Source of the DNA: Pseudomonas sp. R5-89-07
GTDB lineage: Bacteria > Pseudomonadota > Gammaproteobacteria > Pseudomonadales > Pseudomonadaceae
Assembly: GCF_003851685.1 (NCBI RefSeq)
Contig: NZ_CP027727.1
Location: forward strand, 3,410,001 to 3,474,000
Length of the DNA stretch: 64,000 nucleotides
Reading direction: 5' to 3'
Positions 37,909-47,027 of this stretch are shown here, one piece after another. The number at the start of each line of letters is the position of its first letter. Position 1 is the first letter of the stretch. The position numbers were made by a program, and so were the translations under genes. The notes under the pieces were generated by a model that saw only the letters and a list, made by a program, of their open reading frames with translations, searched no databases and had not been told where the DNA came from.

Positions 37909-38322
37909 TTGAAATCGCCATTTGGAAATATGCCTTTTACGCCCAAGTTCTCTTATATTTTGGCAGCACTGTCAATATATGACCTTGAAGAAACCAAAGG
38001 CGAAGCGCTCTGGAGATATAACCCTAACGACGCCAAAGAGCGAGAAATAACAATAAAGAATTTCATCCTTAAAGATCTTATGTACCTTACTTACAGGCAT
38101 CGCTTCATATTAATAACAATGCTTCAAGCTGCTTTAAAAAACTCTGAATTTGACTTCGCCAAAGAATTCGAAAGCGATTACGACGAACATATAACTATGG
38201 CCTGGGACGAAACAGAAATAGCCGACCGCCGAGGTTTCTTCGCCGACATCTACCGACTCGCCAATAAGGTTTGGAAAGACGACCTTCAAAAAGCCAGCAA
38301 CGAAGACCAATCCACTTGGTAA
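37909..38322 (+). CDS. Second immunity-like protein (paralogue of 36092 gene)
   Basis: 137 aa. The start is TTG 37909 with GAGG 9 nt upstream; alignment of heads with the 36092 protein supports it. The first ~95 residues match only in pattern (IYD-EETKGE, YNPND-KERE, YRHRF), but the last ~42 are nearly identical to the paralogue, also at DNA level. No toxin tip is directly upstream, so it is an orphan immunity copy, presumably left from an earlier toxin swap or guarding against a related toxin. Confidence 0.68.
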   Translation: MKSPFGNMPFTPKFSYILAALSIYDLEETKGEALWRYNPNDAKEREITIKNFILKDLMYLTYRHRFILITMLQAALKNSEFDFAKEFESDYDEHITMAWDETEIADRRGFFADIYRLANKVWKDDLQKASNEDQSTW

Positions 38323-38357
38323 AAACGCCGCCACGCTCCCTGAAAAACCACAATCCC

Positions 38358-38491
38358 CCTGTGGCGAGCGAGCTTGCTCGCGATGGGCCGCGAAGCGGCC
38401 CATCAGGGCAATGCGGTGTCTCAGTCAAGTTGGCAGCGCAGGGTTCAGGGCTGCTGCGCAGCCCAACGGGAGCAAGCTCCCTCGCCACAGG
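38358..38491. repeat. Second-type REPIN, diverged
   Basis: Arms CCTGTGGCGAGCGAGCTTGC and GAGCAAGCTCCCTCGCCACAGG (outer 20 nt match with one change), enclosing GGGCCGCGAAGCGGCCC and a spacer. It lies between the second immunity-like gene and the convergent M20 peptidase and marks the right edge of the Rhs island. Confidence 0.8.
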
Positions 38492-38503
38492 GGCATGAAC
38501 TGC

Positions 38504-39733
38504 TCAGCGTTTGGAAAGCTCCATGATCATCCGACTCAACAGATAAACCCGCGGCGCCACACTTTCCACCTCGGCATATTCCTCAGGCGTGTGAATATTC
38601 CCACCCACTATGCCAAACCCATCCAGGGTCGGCGTCCCGACCCCGGCCGATAAGCTCGCATCCGCCGCGCCGCCGCTGCCTTCAATGGTCAGGGTTTTAC
38701 CCAGTTCTCCGTAGATGCCCTGGGCAATCGCGACCAATTTGTCCGACTCGGCCGTTTGCGGCATCGGCGGCAAGCCGCGCTGCAGGCTGGTCTTGACTTC
38801 GGTTTCGGGGATGAGTTTGTCCGCTGAAACCCGCGCCAGGTCTTTCTCGATGCGGTCGAATTCTTCCGGCAACGCGGCGCGTACGTCGGCCTTGGCGGTG
38901 GCCTGGTCGGGGATGACGTTGGTGCGGTCGCCGGCCTTGAGCACGGTGAAGTTGATGGTGGTTTTCTTCTCGGCGTCGCCCAGCTTGCCCAGTTGCAGGA
39001 TCTGGTGTGCGACCTCCATGGCGGCGTTGCGCCCCAACTCCGGGGCAACGCCGGCGTGGGCGGCTTTGCCTTTGACTTCCACCACGGCGGTGGCGCTGCC
39101 TTTGCGCCAGACCACCAGGCCGTCGGCTGGGCGGCCGGGTTCCAGGTTGAGGGTTACGTCGTGGCCCTTGGCGGTGTTGCGGATCAGTTCGGACGCGGCC
39201 TCGGAGCCGGTCTCTTCGCTGGCGTCGAGCAGGAAGGTGATTTGCGCATAGTCCTTGAAGCCCTGGTTTTTCAGGACTTTCAACGCGTAGATACCGGCGA
39301 CGATACCGCCTTTGTCGTCCATCACGCCGGGACCATAGGCGCGGCCGTCCTTGATGTGGAACGGGCGTTCGGCGGCCGAGCCTTCCTTGAATACGGTGTC
39401 CATGTGCGCCATCAGCAGGATTTTGGCCTTGCCAGTGCCCTTCAGGGTGGCGATCACATGGCTGTTGTTGGCGGCTTTGTCCGGTACCAGCTCAATGCTG
39501 AAACCCAACTGTTTCAATTCATCCACGGCAATATCGCGCACTTGGGTCAGGCCCGGCTCGTAGCCAGAGCCTGAGTCGATATTCACCAGGCGCTCCAGCA
39601 GTTTCAGGGCCTCGCCCTTGTACTGTTCGGCGTCCGCCTGGATCTGCTTGTGGGGTTCGGCGCTGTAGGCCGGCACGGCGAAGGACAAAGCCAGGGTGGC
39701 GGCCAGAAGGGTACGAGGGAAGATGAAGAGCAT
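38504..39733 (-). CDS. Secreted M20 carboxypeptidase (glutamate carboxypeptidase / CPG2-like)
   Basis: 409 aa. The signal peptide is residues 1-24 (LLAATLALSFAVPAYSA). The zinc motifs are LLMAHMDTVF, the bridging Asp in YGPGVMDDKGG, catalytic EETGSEAASELI, and GSGGAADASLSAG near the end. It resembles periplasmic carboxypeptidase G2, which removes C-terminal glutamate from folates and peptides. ATG 39733, with AAGGA 7 nt upstream, is used instead of a longer frame. It is on the same strand as the GGDEF gene, 60 bp downstream. Confidence 0.9.
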   Translation of the reverse strand: MLFIFPRTLLAATLALSFAVPAYSAEPHKQIQADAEQYKGEALKLLERLVNIDSGSGYEPGLTQVRDIAVDELKQLGFSIELVPDKAANNSHVIATLKGTGKAKILLMAHMDTVFKEGSAAERPFHIKDGRAYGPGVMDDKGGIVAGIYALKVLKNQGFKDYAQITFLLDASEETGSEAASELIRNTAKGHDVTLNLEPGRPADGLVVWRKGSATAVVEVKGKAAHAGVAPELGRNAAMEVAHQILQLGKLGDAEKKTTINFTVLKAGDRTNVIPDQATAKADVRAALPEEFDRIEKDLARVSADKLIPETEVKTSLQRGLPPMPQTAESDKLVAIAQGIYGELGKTLTIEGSGGAADASLSAGVGTPTLDGFGIVGGNIHTPEEYAEVESVAPRVYLLSRMIMELSKR

Positions 39734-39793
39734 GAACCGATCCTTGTTTTTGTTGATAGGGTGCCGCCACACCCTACCCCACTCAACGGACCG

Positions 39794-40840
39794 CTACCAA
39801 GCCCCTTGCAGCGAGCTGACCCGGTTGCGCCCGCTGCTTTTGGCTTCGTACAACGCCTGATCGGCATCGTTGAGCCAACTGGTGGAGTCGGCGTGGCTCG
39901 GCTGATACAGCGCCAGGCCGATGCTCAAGCTGGCGCGCAAGGTCGGGTCCTGGGCGTAGGCCAAGGCGTTGAACCGATCACGCAGGGCATCCATCACTTC
40001 AGTGGCACGGTTGAGCGGCATGTCCGGCAGGATCACGCAGAACTCATCGCCACCGTAGCGCCCGGCCAGGTCGGTGGCGCGCAGGTTCTGGCGCAAGACT
40101 TTGCTCAGCTGGCGCAGGACGATATCGCCGGTGACATGGCCATAGGTGTCGTTGATGATCTTGAAGTGGTCGATATCGATCAGCGCGATGGCGGCGCCGG
40201 CCGGGCCACGGCGGCAACGCTGGAATTCGATTTCCAGGTGGTCTTTCCAGGCGCCGTGGTTGAGCAGGCCCGACAGGCTGTCGGTGCGGCTCAGGGCCAG
40301 CAGTTCGCGCTTGTGCCGCGCCAGGGTCACGGCCTGGCGGTAGCAGATCCAGCCCAGGGCCAGGGGATATAGCATCAGGATCGGCAGGCAGGCAAACAAC
40401 TGGGCCTGGGTGGTGACCACGACAAATGCCGGCGCGAACATCAGCAGCGCCGTGGCGATGCCCAGCGCCTGGGCCACCCACCCCGCCAGCATGAAGCGCG
40501 GCCCGCCGATGGCGACGTTGTTCATGCTCATCATCGACAAGGTGGTGATGCTGGGCAGCGGGTTGAAGTGCATCGCGCCAACCCAGAAGCCGCCGCAGAA
40601 GGAATCGAACAACAGGTTGCGGCGCTCACTGCGCAGGGTATGAGCGGCACGCAACGACGCTTGAAACGCCAGGTGCGGCCATGCAAATGCGTTGATCAGC
40701 ATCCAGGCCCACACCCAGAGGGACGGGTTCAGCGGATACATGCCGAACGCCACGCAAACAAAGCCGAGCGTCAGCCCCAGGAGGCGGGATTTGTACAAGC
40801 GCGAAGCGAGCGGAAGTCCGTTTCCTCCGGCGGCTGGCAT
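39794..40840 (-). CDS. MASE2-GGDEF diguanylate cyclase
   Basis: 348 aa. The N-terminal MASE2 membrane sensor (about 15-170, five or six helices) is followed by a GGDEF domain (about 180-345). The active site GGDEF is intact (GRYGGDEFCVI), and the inhibitory I-site RATD lies exactly five residues before it, so product feedback is expected. DSLSGLLNHGAW is the domain start. It should make cyclic di-GMP and affect motility/biofilm. The architecture is like AdrA/DgcC. Confidence 0.92.
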   Translation of the reverse strand: MPAAGGNGLPLASRLYKSRLLGLTLGFVCVAFGMYPLNPSLWVWAWMLINAFAWPHLAFQASLRAAHTLRSERRNLLFDSFCGGFWVGAMHFNPLPSITTLSMMSMNNVAIGGPRFMLAGWVAQALGIATALLMFAPAFVVVTTQAQLFACLPILMLYPLALGWICYRQAVTLARHKRELLALSRTDSLSGLLNHGAWKDHLEIEFQRCRRGPAGAAIALIDIDHFKIINDTYGHVTGDIVLRQLSKVLRQNLRATDLAGRYGGDEFCVILPDMPLNRATEVMDALRDRFNALAYAQDPTLRASLSIGLALYQPSHADSTSWLNDADQALYEAKSSGRNRVSSLQGAW

Positions 40841-40919
40841 GATGGGGGCAATCCTGGGTGAATGCCTGGAGTCTATCAGGGCAACGTCAAATCGCCACTA
40901 CTGCTTACCGGTTAATGCT

Positions 40920-41552
40920 TCAGTGCGAAAACCCGCGTGCCAGCATCAATGCCACACCCAGCAACATCACCGCCGTGATCCGCTGCAACAACACTCGCCG
41001 CTTGGGGTTTTCCAGCACATGCTTGATGCGCTGGCCGAAATAGCAGTACAGGCAACCACTGGCAAATTGCAGCAACAGGAAGGTCAAGCCGAGGATGGCG
41101 ATGTCCGCCGCCGAGCTGTGCTCCCCACCCCCGGCAAACTGCGGGAACACAGCGCTGAACATGATGATGGTCTTGGGGTTGGAAAAGCCGGTCAGCAAAC
41201 CCTTGCCGAACAGGCTGCGCGAGCCCTCCACGGCGCCGGCCTTGTCGATCGACACGCCGCTGCTGGTCCACTGCTTGTAGGCCAGATAAAGAATGTAGGC
41301 CACGCCGACAAACTGGATGGCCTGGGTAATTGCGAGGTTGCCCTTGATCAGTTCCGAGAAGCCCACGGCAAAGATCAGGATCGAAATCAGGTACGACACA
41401 CTGGCGCCGATCTGCGCCGGAATCGAACTGCGCAGGCCGTCCTTCAAGCCCAGGCTCAACAACAGCAGGGTCATGGGGCCGGGACTGAAGGTCATGGTCG
41501 CGCAGAACAACAGAAAGTAGAGAAACGAAGACAGGGTTAACGCACTTGTCAT
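40920..41552 (-). CDS. LysE/RhtB-family exporter
   Basis: 210 aa and six membrane helices. Family hallmarks are FSPGPMTLLLLSLGLKDGLRSSIPAQIGAS near the start and GKGLLTGFSNPKTIIMFSAVFPQF. It exports amino acids or their derivatives. ATG 41552 follows AAGGTCCCGGACC. It lies 53 bp after the TIM-barrel isomerase and is probably in the same transcript. Confidence 0.9.
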   Translation of the reverse strand: MTSALTLSSFLYFLLFCATMTFSPGPMTLLLLSLGLKDGLRSSIPAQIGASVSYLISILIFAVGFSELIKGNLAITQAIQFVGVAYILYLAYKQWTSSGVSIDKAGAVEGSRSLFGKGLLTGFSNPKTIIMFSAVFPQFAGGGEHSSAADIAILGLTFLLLQFASGCLYCYFGQRIKHVLENPKRRVLLQRITAVMLLGVALMLARGFSH

Positions 41553-41605
41553 GGTCCGGGACCTTGAAGGGGGCGCACGCTGCACGCGCGCGCCCATGAT
41601 GGACA

Positions 41606-42475
41606 TCAGGCGACCGCGATTTCGGTCGTCAGGGATTCGCGGTACATCAAGGCCAGGTCAGCCAGGGCGGCCTTGGCGGTCTGGTTGCGGGTTTCGAACG
41701 CCACCAGGCCTTTCCAGTTGGTTTCCACGATGGCCTGCATCACGTCGGCGTAGTCGCAGTTGCCGTCATGAATGCCGAAGTGCTGGTCTTGCACCCCGTT
41801 GTTGTTGCTGAAGGAAATGCCCTTGATCAAGTGGTGATACTTGCGCACCACGGCCGCCGGCAGGCCGTTCTCAATGTTGGCGTGGCCGGCATCGAGGAAG
41901 AAAAACACATTGTCGTGGGCTTGCAGGCGCTCGAACACGAAAGCGTATTCGGCCTCGTGGGTGAAGATGTAGTGGAACGGGCGATAGTTGACGTAGTTGG
42001 ACAGGTTTTCCAGGTAGATATCCGTGCCCTTGCCCGCCGCGTAAGTGGCCAGTTCCTGGACTGACTTGAGGTAGTGCTCCAGGGCGACCTTCTTGGCCTT
42101 GAGCACCATTTTCGGCTCGACGATGCAGCCACCGTGAATGATCAGCGGCGCGCCCAGGCGACTGGCGATATCGATTTCCTTCTTTACGTAGGCCACCGCC
42201 GCCGAGCGGAAAGCCTCGACGTCACTGCCCAGCGGCGCCTTGAAATTACCGTGGAAAATCGGCTGGACGCCGCTGGCGGCGATCTGCGCCTGCAGGCTTT
42301 CGATGCGCGCGTCGGTCCAGTCATCGACCATTTCGCCAAACAGGCTGCCGTCGACATACCAGTGGGTGCACTGGCCTTCAATGGCGGTTTGCAGACCCTG
42401 TTCAGCGTCCAGGTATTTCTGGTGGGCCACACCGGTACAGAACGGCACGGCAGGGTTGATCAGTTTGCTTTCCAT
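41606..42475 (-). CDS. Xylose-isomerase-like TIM-barrel protein (sugar phosphate isomerase/epimerase family)
   Basis: 289 aa AP-endonuclease-2-type barrel. Metal-ligand segments are visible: PIFHGNFKAPLG, IIHGGCIV, IYLENLSNY, FFLDAGHANIENG, and GIHDGNCDYADVMQAI. Members isomerise sugars or act in inositol and other catabolic routes; which applies here is not clear. It follows the rubredoxin gene by 27 bp and precedes LysE, so the three likely form one unit. Confidence 0.8.
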   Translation of the reverse strand: MESKLINPAVPFCTGVAHQKYLDAEQGLQTAIEGQCTHWYVDGSLFGEMVDDWTDARIESLQAQIAASGVQPIFHGNFKAPLGSDVEAFRSAAVAYVKKEIDIASRLGAPLIIHGGCIVEPKMVLKAKKVALEHYLKSVQELATYAAGKGTDIYLENLSNYVNYRPFHYIFTHEAEYAFVFERLQAHDNVFFFLDAGHANIENGLPAAVVRKYHHLIKGISFSNNNGVQDQHFGIHDGNCDYADVMQAIVETNWKGLVAFETRNQTAKAALADLALMYRESLTTEIAVA

Positions 42476-42502
42476 GGAGCGATTCCTTTCGTTGATGGAG
42501 GG

Positions 42503-42685
42503 TCAGGCGTGTAGAGGTTCAGCGAGTTCGATGGCCATGAAATCGGCCTTGGTCACGCCGCAATCGGGGCATGTCCAGTCTTCAGGCACCTCTTCCCAAG
42601 GGGTGCCTGCGGGTATTCCGTCCTCCGGAATACCCAATTCTTCCACGTACATAAAACCGCAGGGTGCACACATATAAGTCTTCAT
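42503..42685 (-). CDS. Rubredoxin-like electron carrier
   Basis: 60 aa. Two iron-binding cysteine pairs, CAPCGF and CPDCGV, are spaced as in rubredoxin, with the linking GIPAGTPWEEVPEDWTCP. It should transfer electrons to an oxygenase or reductase. The family's usual alkane hydroxylase or rubredoxin reductase partner is not next to it; the next genes are a TIM-barrel isomerase and LysE. Divergent from the MocR gene, with a ~158-bp gap. Confidence 0.9.
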   Translation of the reverse strand: MKTYMCAPCGFMYVEELGIPEDGIPAGTPWEEVPEDWTCPDCGVTKADFMAIELAEPLHA

Positions 42686-42843
42686 GAGAATGCAGAATCC
42701 ATTGCTCGCTTGTAGGAAATTTCGCCAACTCCTGGCGAGATGGCGGGCAGTCTAGGGGAATGGCATTGCGCCAGGCAGGTAAAGTGATGCCTAATTCGGC
42801 CTAACTTCACCGGTAAAAGCACCGGCAAACCTAAGGACGCTTC

Positions 42844-44256
42844 ATGTTGGTATCCGCCATCGCCTTTATGGAAGGCACACCCAAGGTCCAGCAGATCGTG
42901 GAAGCCTTCAGCCAGGCCATCGAGGCCGGTGAATGGGCGCCCGGCAGCAAGTTGCCGTCGGTGCGTGAGTTGACCGAAATCCTCGGTGTCAGCAAGTTCA
43001 CCCTCAATGAAGCCCTGGACCGCCTGCGCGGGCGCAACCTGCTCACCTCAAGCCAGGGCCGTGGCTATTTCGTGGCGATGGACAGCGCGCGCCCGGCTGC
43101 GGCGACCTGGGTCGACCTGCTGCCCCAGGACCTGCTAAGCGTGTTGCGCCGCCCCCTGGCGACCGCCAGTGGTGAACTTCGCCCCGGTGGCGGCCACCTG
43201 CCGGAAGACTGGTTGAACGGCGAAGCGATCCGCCAAACCATGCGCAGCGTAGTGCGTGCGCCGTCGCTGCGCCTTGCCGGGCTCGGCACGCCGGCCGGGC
43301 TGCTGCCGCTGCGCCAGGCGCTGCAACAGAAACTGCACGGCGACGGACTGTCGGTACCGGTGGAACAGATCATCACCACGCCCAACACCGTGCAAGGTCT
43401 GGACATGCTCATGCGTCTGCTGGTGCGTCCTGGTGACACGGTGTTGCTGGACGCGCCCTGCTATTTCAACTTCCACGCCAACCTGGCCCTGCACGGCGTC
43501 AAGGTGGTGACCCTGGAACGGCGCCCCGACGGCTTTGACTTCACTGCCCTCGAACAGCTGCTCGCCGAGCACCGCCCCAGCCTGTACCTGACCACCAGCG
43601 TCTTGCATAACCCCACCGGCCATTCCTTCAGCCCAAGCCAAGCGTTTCGCCTGCTGCAACTGACCCAGCAGTACCACTGCCATATCGTCGAAGATGACCT
43701 CTATGGCGACCTGCACCCCAATCCACCGCCGCGCCTGGCCGTCGTCGCCGGGCTGGACCAGGTCACCTACCTGTCGGGGTTCTCGAAGATCCTCAGTGCC
43801 AACACCCGCGTTAGTTACGTGGTGGCCGCGCCGCAACTGGCGGCCAACCTGACCAATATGAAGTTGATGAGCGGCGGCGTGACCTCGGAGCTGTTCGAGC
43901 AGATCGTGTACCGCATGCTCAGTGAAGGCAGCTATGCCAAGCACCGCAAGCGCATGGTCCAGCGCTTGATGGAAGCCGGCGGGCGCGTCGAGCAATGGCT
44001 CAAGCGCTGCGGCTGCGAGCTGCCGATGGCGTTTGAAGGCGGCATGTTCATCTGGGCGCGCCTGCCGCCTGGGGTCAACGGCGAAGTGCTGGCCCAGGAA
44101 GCCTTGAAGCGCAGCATGGTGCTGGCGCCCGGCACGCTGTTTGGCTACGACCCGGCGCACCGCGACTTGATGCGCTTCAACGTGGCCCATACTGACGAGC
44201 CACGGGTGCAGCGGGTGTTCGAGGCGCTGCTGGTCAAGGCGGTACGGTCAGCTTGA
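42844..44256 (+). CDS. MocR-family GntR/aminotransferase regulator
   Basis: 470 aa. The N-terminal GntR winged helix (about 10-78) shows GSKLPSVRELTEILGVSKFT. A class I aminotransferase-like domain (about 100-465) has NPTGHSFSPSQ and the PLP-lysine segment YLSGFSKILSANTRVSY. MocR proteins sense an amino compound through PLP. ATG 42844 has AAGGA 6 nt upstream. Divergent from the rubredoxin-isomerase-LysE genes, which are the likely targets; the exporter fits an amino-acid effector. Confidence 0.9.
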   Translation: MLVSAIAFMEGTPKVQQIVEAFSQAIEAGEWAPGSKLPSVRELTEILGVSKFTLNEALDRLRGRNLLTSSQGRGYFVAMDSARPAAATWVDLLPQDLLSVLRRPLATASGELRPGGGHLPEDWLNGEAIRQTMRSVVRAPSLRLAGLGTPAGLLPLRQALQQKLHGDGLSVPVEQIITTPNTVQGLDMLMRLLVRPGDTVLLDAPCYFNFHANLALHGVKVVTLERRPDGFDFTALEQLLAEHRPSLYLTTSVLHNPTGHSFSPSQAFRLLQLTQQYHCHIVEDDLYGDLHPNPPPRLAVVAGLDQVTYLSGFSKILSANTRVSYVVAAPQLAANLTNMKLMSGGVTSELFEQIVYRMLSEGSYAKHRKRMVQRLMEAGGRVEQWLKRCGCELPMAFEGGMFIWARLPPGVNGEVLAQEALKRSMVLAPGTLFGYDPAHRDLMRFNVAHTDEPRVQRVFEALLVKAVRSA

Positions 44257-44279
44257 CCGGCGGCGGGTAAACGGTTGCG

Positions 44280-44750
44280 TCAATCCGGCAACGGAATCAC
44301 CCGCAACGGCCGCACCGACTTGTAGGAAAAGCTCGAGTAGATTTCTTTCACACAGGGCAACGTCTGCAGGACTTCCCTGGCAAATTCGCCGAACGACTCC
44401 AGGTCCTTGGCCACCACTTCGAGCAAGAAGTCATAACGCCCTGACACGTTATGACAGGCCACGATCTGCGGAATCGCCAACAGCCGCTGCTCGAACGCCC
44501 GCGCGATTTCCTGTGTGTGGCTGTCCATCATGATGCTGACGAAGGCAGTCACCCCATAGCCCAGGGCCTTGGGTGAGAGGATCGCCTGGTAACCGCTGAT
44601 CACTCCACTTTCTTCCAGATTGCGCACCCGTCGCCAGCACGGCGAAGTGGTCAGGGCCACGCGGTCGGCCAGTTCGGCCACGGTCAGGCGGGCATTGCTC
44701 TGCAACGCGTTTAACAGGGCTTTATCGGTGCGGTCCAGATGGGCGGGCAT
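44280..44750 (-). CDS. mdeR: Lrp/AsnC-family regulator, MdeR type
   Basis: 156 aa. The AsnC helix-turn-helix (1-60; LDRTDKALLNALQSNARLTVAELADRV interrupted at 20 for length) is followed by the RAM effector domain with VSGRYDFLLEVVAKDLESF. In P. putida the Lrp-type activator MdeR is divergent from mdeA, exactly as here. It probably switches on methionine breakdown. ATG 44750 follows GAGGCACGTT. Confidence 0.82.
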   Translation of the reverse strand: MPAHLDRTDKALLNALQSNARLTVAELADRVALTTSPCWRRVRNLEESGVISGYQAILSPKALGYGVTAFVSIMMDSHTQEIARAFEQRLLAIPQIVACHNVSGRYDFLLEVVAKDLESFGEFAREVLQTLPCVKEIYSSFSYKSVRPLRVIPLPD

Positions 44751-44873
44751 AACGTGCCTCTATTTATTGTCTTTATCGATTTTTCTTGCATGGACGCCCG
44801 CATTTGCGGGCTTTTTCGCAACGTTCAACGCTGGTTATGAGCATAGCATTGTAGGAAATAAGGAGCGCCTGAT

Positions 44874-46118
44874 ATGAACAATAAACACCCTGCGTTCGGC
44901 TTTTCTACCCGCGCCATTCACCACGGTTACGACCCCAAGGACCATCACGGCGCGCTCGTACCGCCGATCTACCTGTCGGCCACCTTCGTTTTTCCCACCG
45001 CCGAGTACGGCGCCGCCTGCTTTGCCGGGGAAGCCAGCGGGCACTTCTATACGCGCATTTCCAACCCGACCCTGGCCCTGCTGGAATCACGCATGGCTAC
45101 CCTGGAAAACGGCGAGGCGGCGGTGGCCTTCAGTTCCGGCATGGGCGCGATTGCGGCGACGTTCTGGACCTTGTTGCGCCCTGGAGACGAGGTGATCGTC
45201 AGCCAGACCCTCTACGGCTGCACCTTCGCCCTGTTGCACCATGGCATTGGCGAATTTGGTATCAAGGTGCGCCATGTCGACCTCACCGACCTGACCGCCC
45301 TGCAAGCAGCACTCTCTCCCGCCACCCGCATGATCTACTGCGAAACCCCGGCCAACCCCACACTGCGCCTGGTGGACATCGCCGCCGTGGCGCGGCTCGC
45401 CCATCAACAGCCAAATGTCACCGTGGTGGTCGATAACACCTATTGCACGCCCTACCTGCAACGGCCTCTGGAACTGGGCGCCGATGTGGTGGTGCACTCA
45501 GCCACCAAATACCTCAGCGGGCATGGCGACATCACCGCGGGCATCGCGGTGAGCAACCAGGCGCTGGCGCAACGTATTCGCCTGCAGGGGCTCAAGGATT
45601 TGACCGGCGCGGTGATGTCCCCCCAGGACGCCGCCTTGCTGATGCGCGGCCTCAAGACGCTGGCCTTGCGCATGGACCGTCATTGCAGCAACGCCCAGGC
45701 CATCGCTGAAGCGCTGCAGGCGCACCCCGCCGTGCGGTGGGTGACCTACCCTGGGCTGGCGTCTTTCCCACAATTCGAATTGGCGGCACGCCAGATGAAA
45801 CAGGCCGGCGGCATGATTGCCTTTGAGCTCACCGGCGGGGTCGACATGGGTCGGCGCTTCATGAACGCGCTCAAGCTGTTCACCCGCGCGGTCAGCCTGG
45901 GCGACGCCGAATCACTGGCCCAGCACCCGGCCAGCATGACCCACTCCACCTACACTCCCGAGGAACGTGCACAGCACGGCATCAGCGAAGGGCTGGTGCG
46001 CTTGTCGGTAGGGCTTGAGGACGTCGCCGACCTGTTGGCAGATGTGCAGCAGGCGTTGGCCAAGTGCGTACGTACGGTTGCGCGCCCAACCTCGCTAGAC
46101 GCACACGCGATGAAATGA
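44874..46118 (+). CDS. mdeA: L-methionine gamma-lyase
   Basis: 414 aa PLP enzyme that splits methionine to methanethiol, 2-oxobutyrate and ammonia. The sequence follows P. putida MdeA closely: FSTRAIHHGYDP, HFYTRISNPTLALLE, SSGMGAIAATFWTLLRPGDE, and the PLP lysine in HSATKYLSGHGDITAG. The Cys in LYGCTFALLHHGIGEFG corresponds to Cys116, which marks true gamma-lyases over cystathionine enzymes. It has ~16 extra C-terminal residues beyond the usual end. Start with AAGGAG upstream, divergent from mdeR. Confidence 0.92.
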   Translation: MNNKHPAFGFSTRAIHHGYDPKDHHGALVPPIYLSATFVFPTAEYGAACFAGEASGHFYTRISNPTLALLESRMATLENGEAAVAFSSGMGAIAATFWTLLRPGDEVIVSQTLYGCTFALLHHGIGEFGIKVRHVDLTDLTALQAALSPATRMIYCETPANPTLRLVDIAAVARLAHQQPNVTVVVDNTYCTPYLQRPLELGADVVVHSATKYLSGHGDITAGIAVSNQALAQRIRLQGLKDLTGAVMSPQDAALLMRGLKTLALRMDRHCSNAQAIAEALQAHPAVRWVTYPGLASFPQFELAARQMKQAGGMIAFELTGGVDMGRRFMNALKLFTRAVSLGDAESLAQHPASMTHSTYTPEERAQHGISEGLVRLSVGLEDVADLLADVQQALAKCVRTVARPTSLDAHAMK

Positions 46119-46146
46119 CCGTCAGGCTGACGTGAGACTTTCCCAC

Positions 46147-46186
46147 AACGGCGACCAGACAAGTCTGATCGCCGTTATGCGTTTTT
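46147..46186 (+). terminator. Rho-independent terminator after mdeA
   Basis: Two-tier hairpin: outer stem AACGGCGA / TCGCCGTT, inner stem CAGA / TCTG, loop CAAG, followed by GCGTTTTTAATC and further T runs; 29 nt after the mdeA stop. Confidence 0.85.
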
Positions 46187-46337
46187 AATCTGGTTTTTTT
46201 GACGATTGGATCCCCACCCTTGGGTCAGGCTGTACTAGCATACGTCTCGGCGGGCAGCACCATCACTGCAGGTTATTCGCATTGGCTAGCACCTTAATCC
46301 CCGTCGCTATAGAGCCGAATGCCTGCAACCGGAACTC

Positions 46338-47021
46338 ATGGACGAACTGATGAACTCACACCTGTTCCCACATCTAGGCAAGGTCATCGCCAGCACCGGC
46401 AGTCGCCACTTCCCACGCATGCTGCATGACCTGATCCTCACCCAATTGGCAGTGGACGCCACACACATTACACAATTGCGAGTGAATGCCGCAGGCGACA
46501 CGCGCCGCAAGATCAGCCCGGTCTACACCGACTCGACGTTGGCATTGGGGGAGGAACAACCGGCCGCCCAACTGCACCTCACCCGGCGTAAAGATGATGT
46601 GCGCTATGTGCTGTCGGTGTACCGCTCCCACGATTCCGAAAACTTCTCGGCCCAAGAGCGCAGCATGCTGCAGGACTTTTCCACGCTGCTGCTGCCCATG
46701 GTGGAAAAACACATCAGCGCGATCCAGCCAAGCCTTCCGGGCGATACGTCGATGGAATCGCAACACCAGGGCATCGAGACCTTGCGCCGCCGTATACAGG
46801 AGCGGCTGGTGCAATCGGGGCTGACCCTGTCCAAACGTGAGCTGGAAGTGTGCGTGGGCCTGCTGGCCGGGCGCACCGCGCCGGAGTTGGCCGAGCAATT
46901 GGCGCTGAAGGTCAACACCATCGAGAGCTACCTCAAGCGCGCGGCGATCAAACTGGGGATCAGCGGGCGGCACTCGTTGTTGCGGTGGATGTACTCGGCG
47001 GACGACAGCGCCAGCTTCTGA
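46338..47021 (+). CDS. LuxR-family regulator of lipopeptide synthesis (ViscBCR/MassBCR position)
   Basis: 227 aa. No autoinducer or receiver domain is recognised in the first 150 residues. The C-terminal LuxR helix-turn-helix (about 158-220) has LTLSKRELEVCVGLLAGRTAPELAE and NTIESYLKRAAIKLGI. In viscosin and massetolide loci a LuxR gene of this kind sits downstream of macAB and is needed for lipopeptide production. The same place and convergent orientation here support that role. Confidence 0.83.
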   Translation: MDELMNSHLFPHLGKVIASTGSRHFPRMLHDLILTQLAVDATHITQLRVNAAGDTRRKISPVYTDSTLALGEEQPAAQLHLTRRKDDVRYVLSVYRSHDSENFSAQERSMLQDFSTLLLPMVEKHISAIQPSLPGDTSMESQHQGIETLRRRIQERLVQSGLTLSKRELEVCVGLLAGRTAPELAEQLALKVNTIESYLKRAAIKLGISGRHSLLRWMYSADDSASF

Positions 47022-47027
47022 AAAAAA

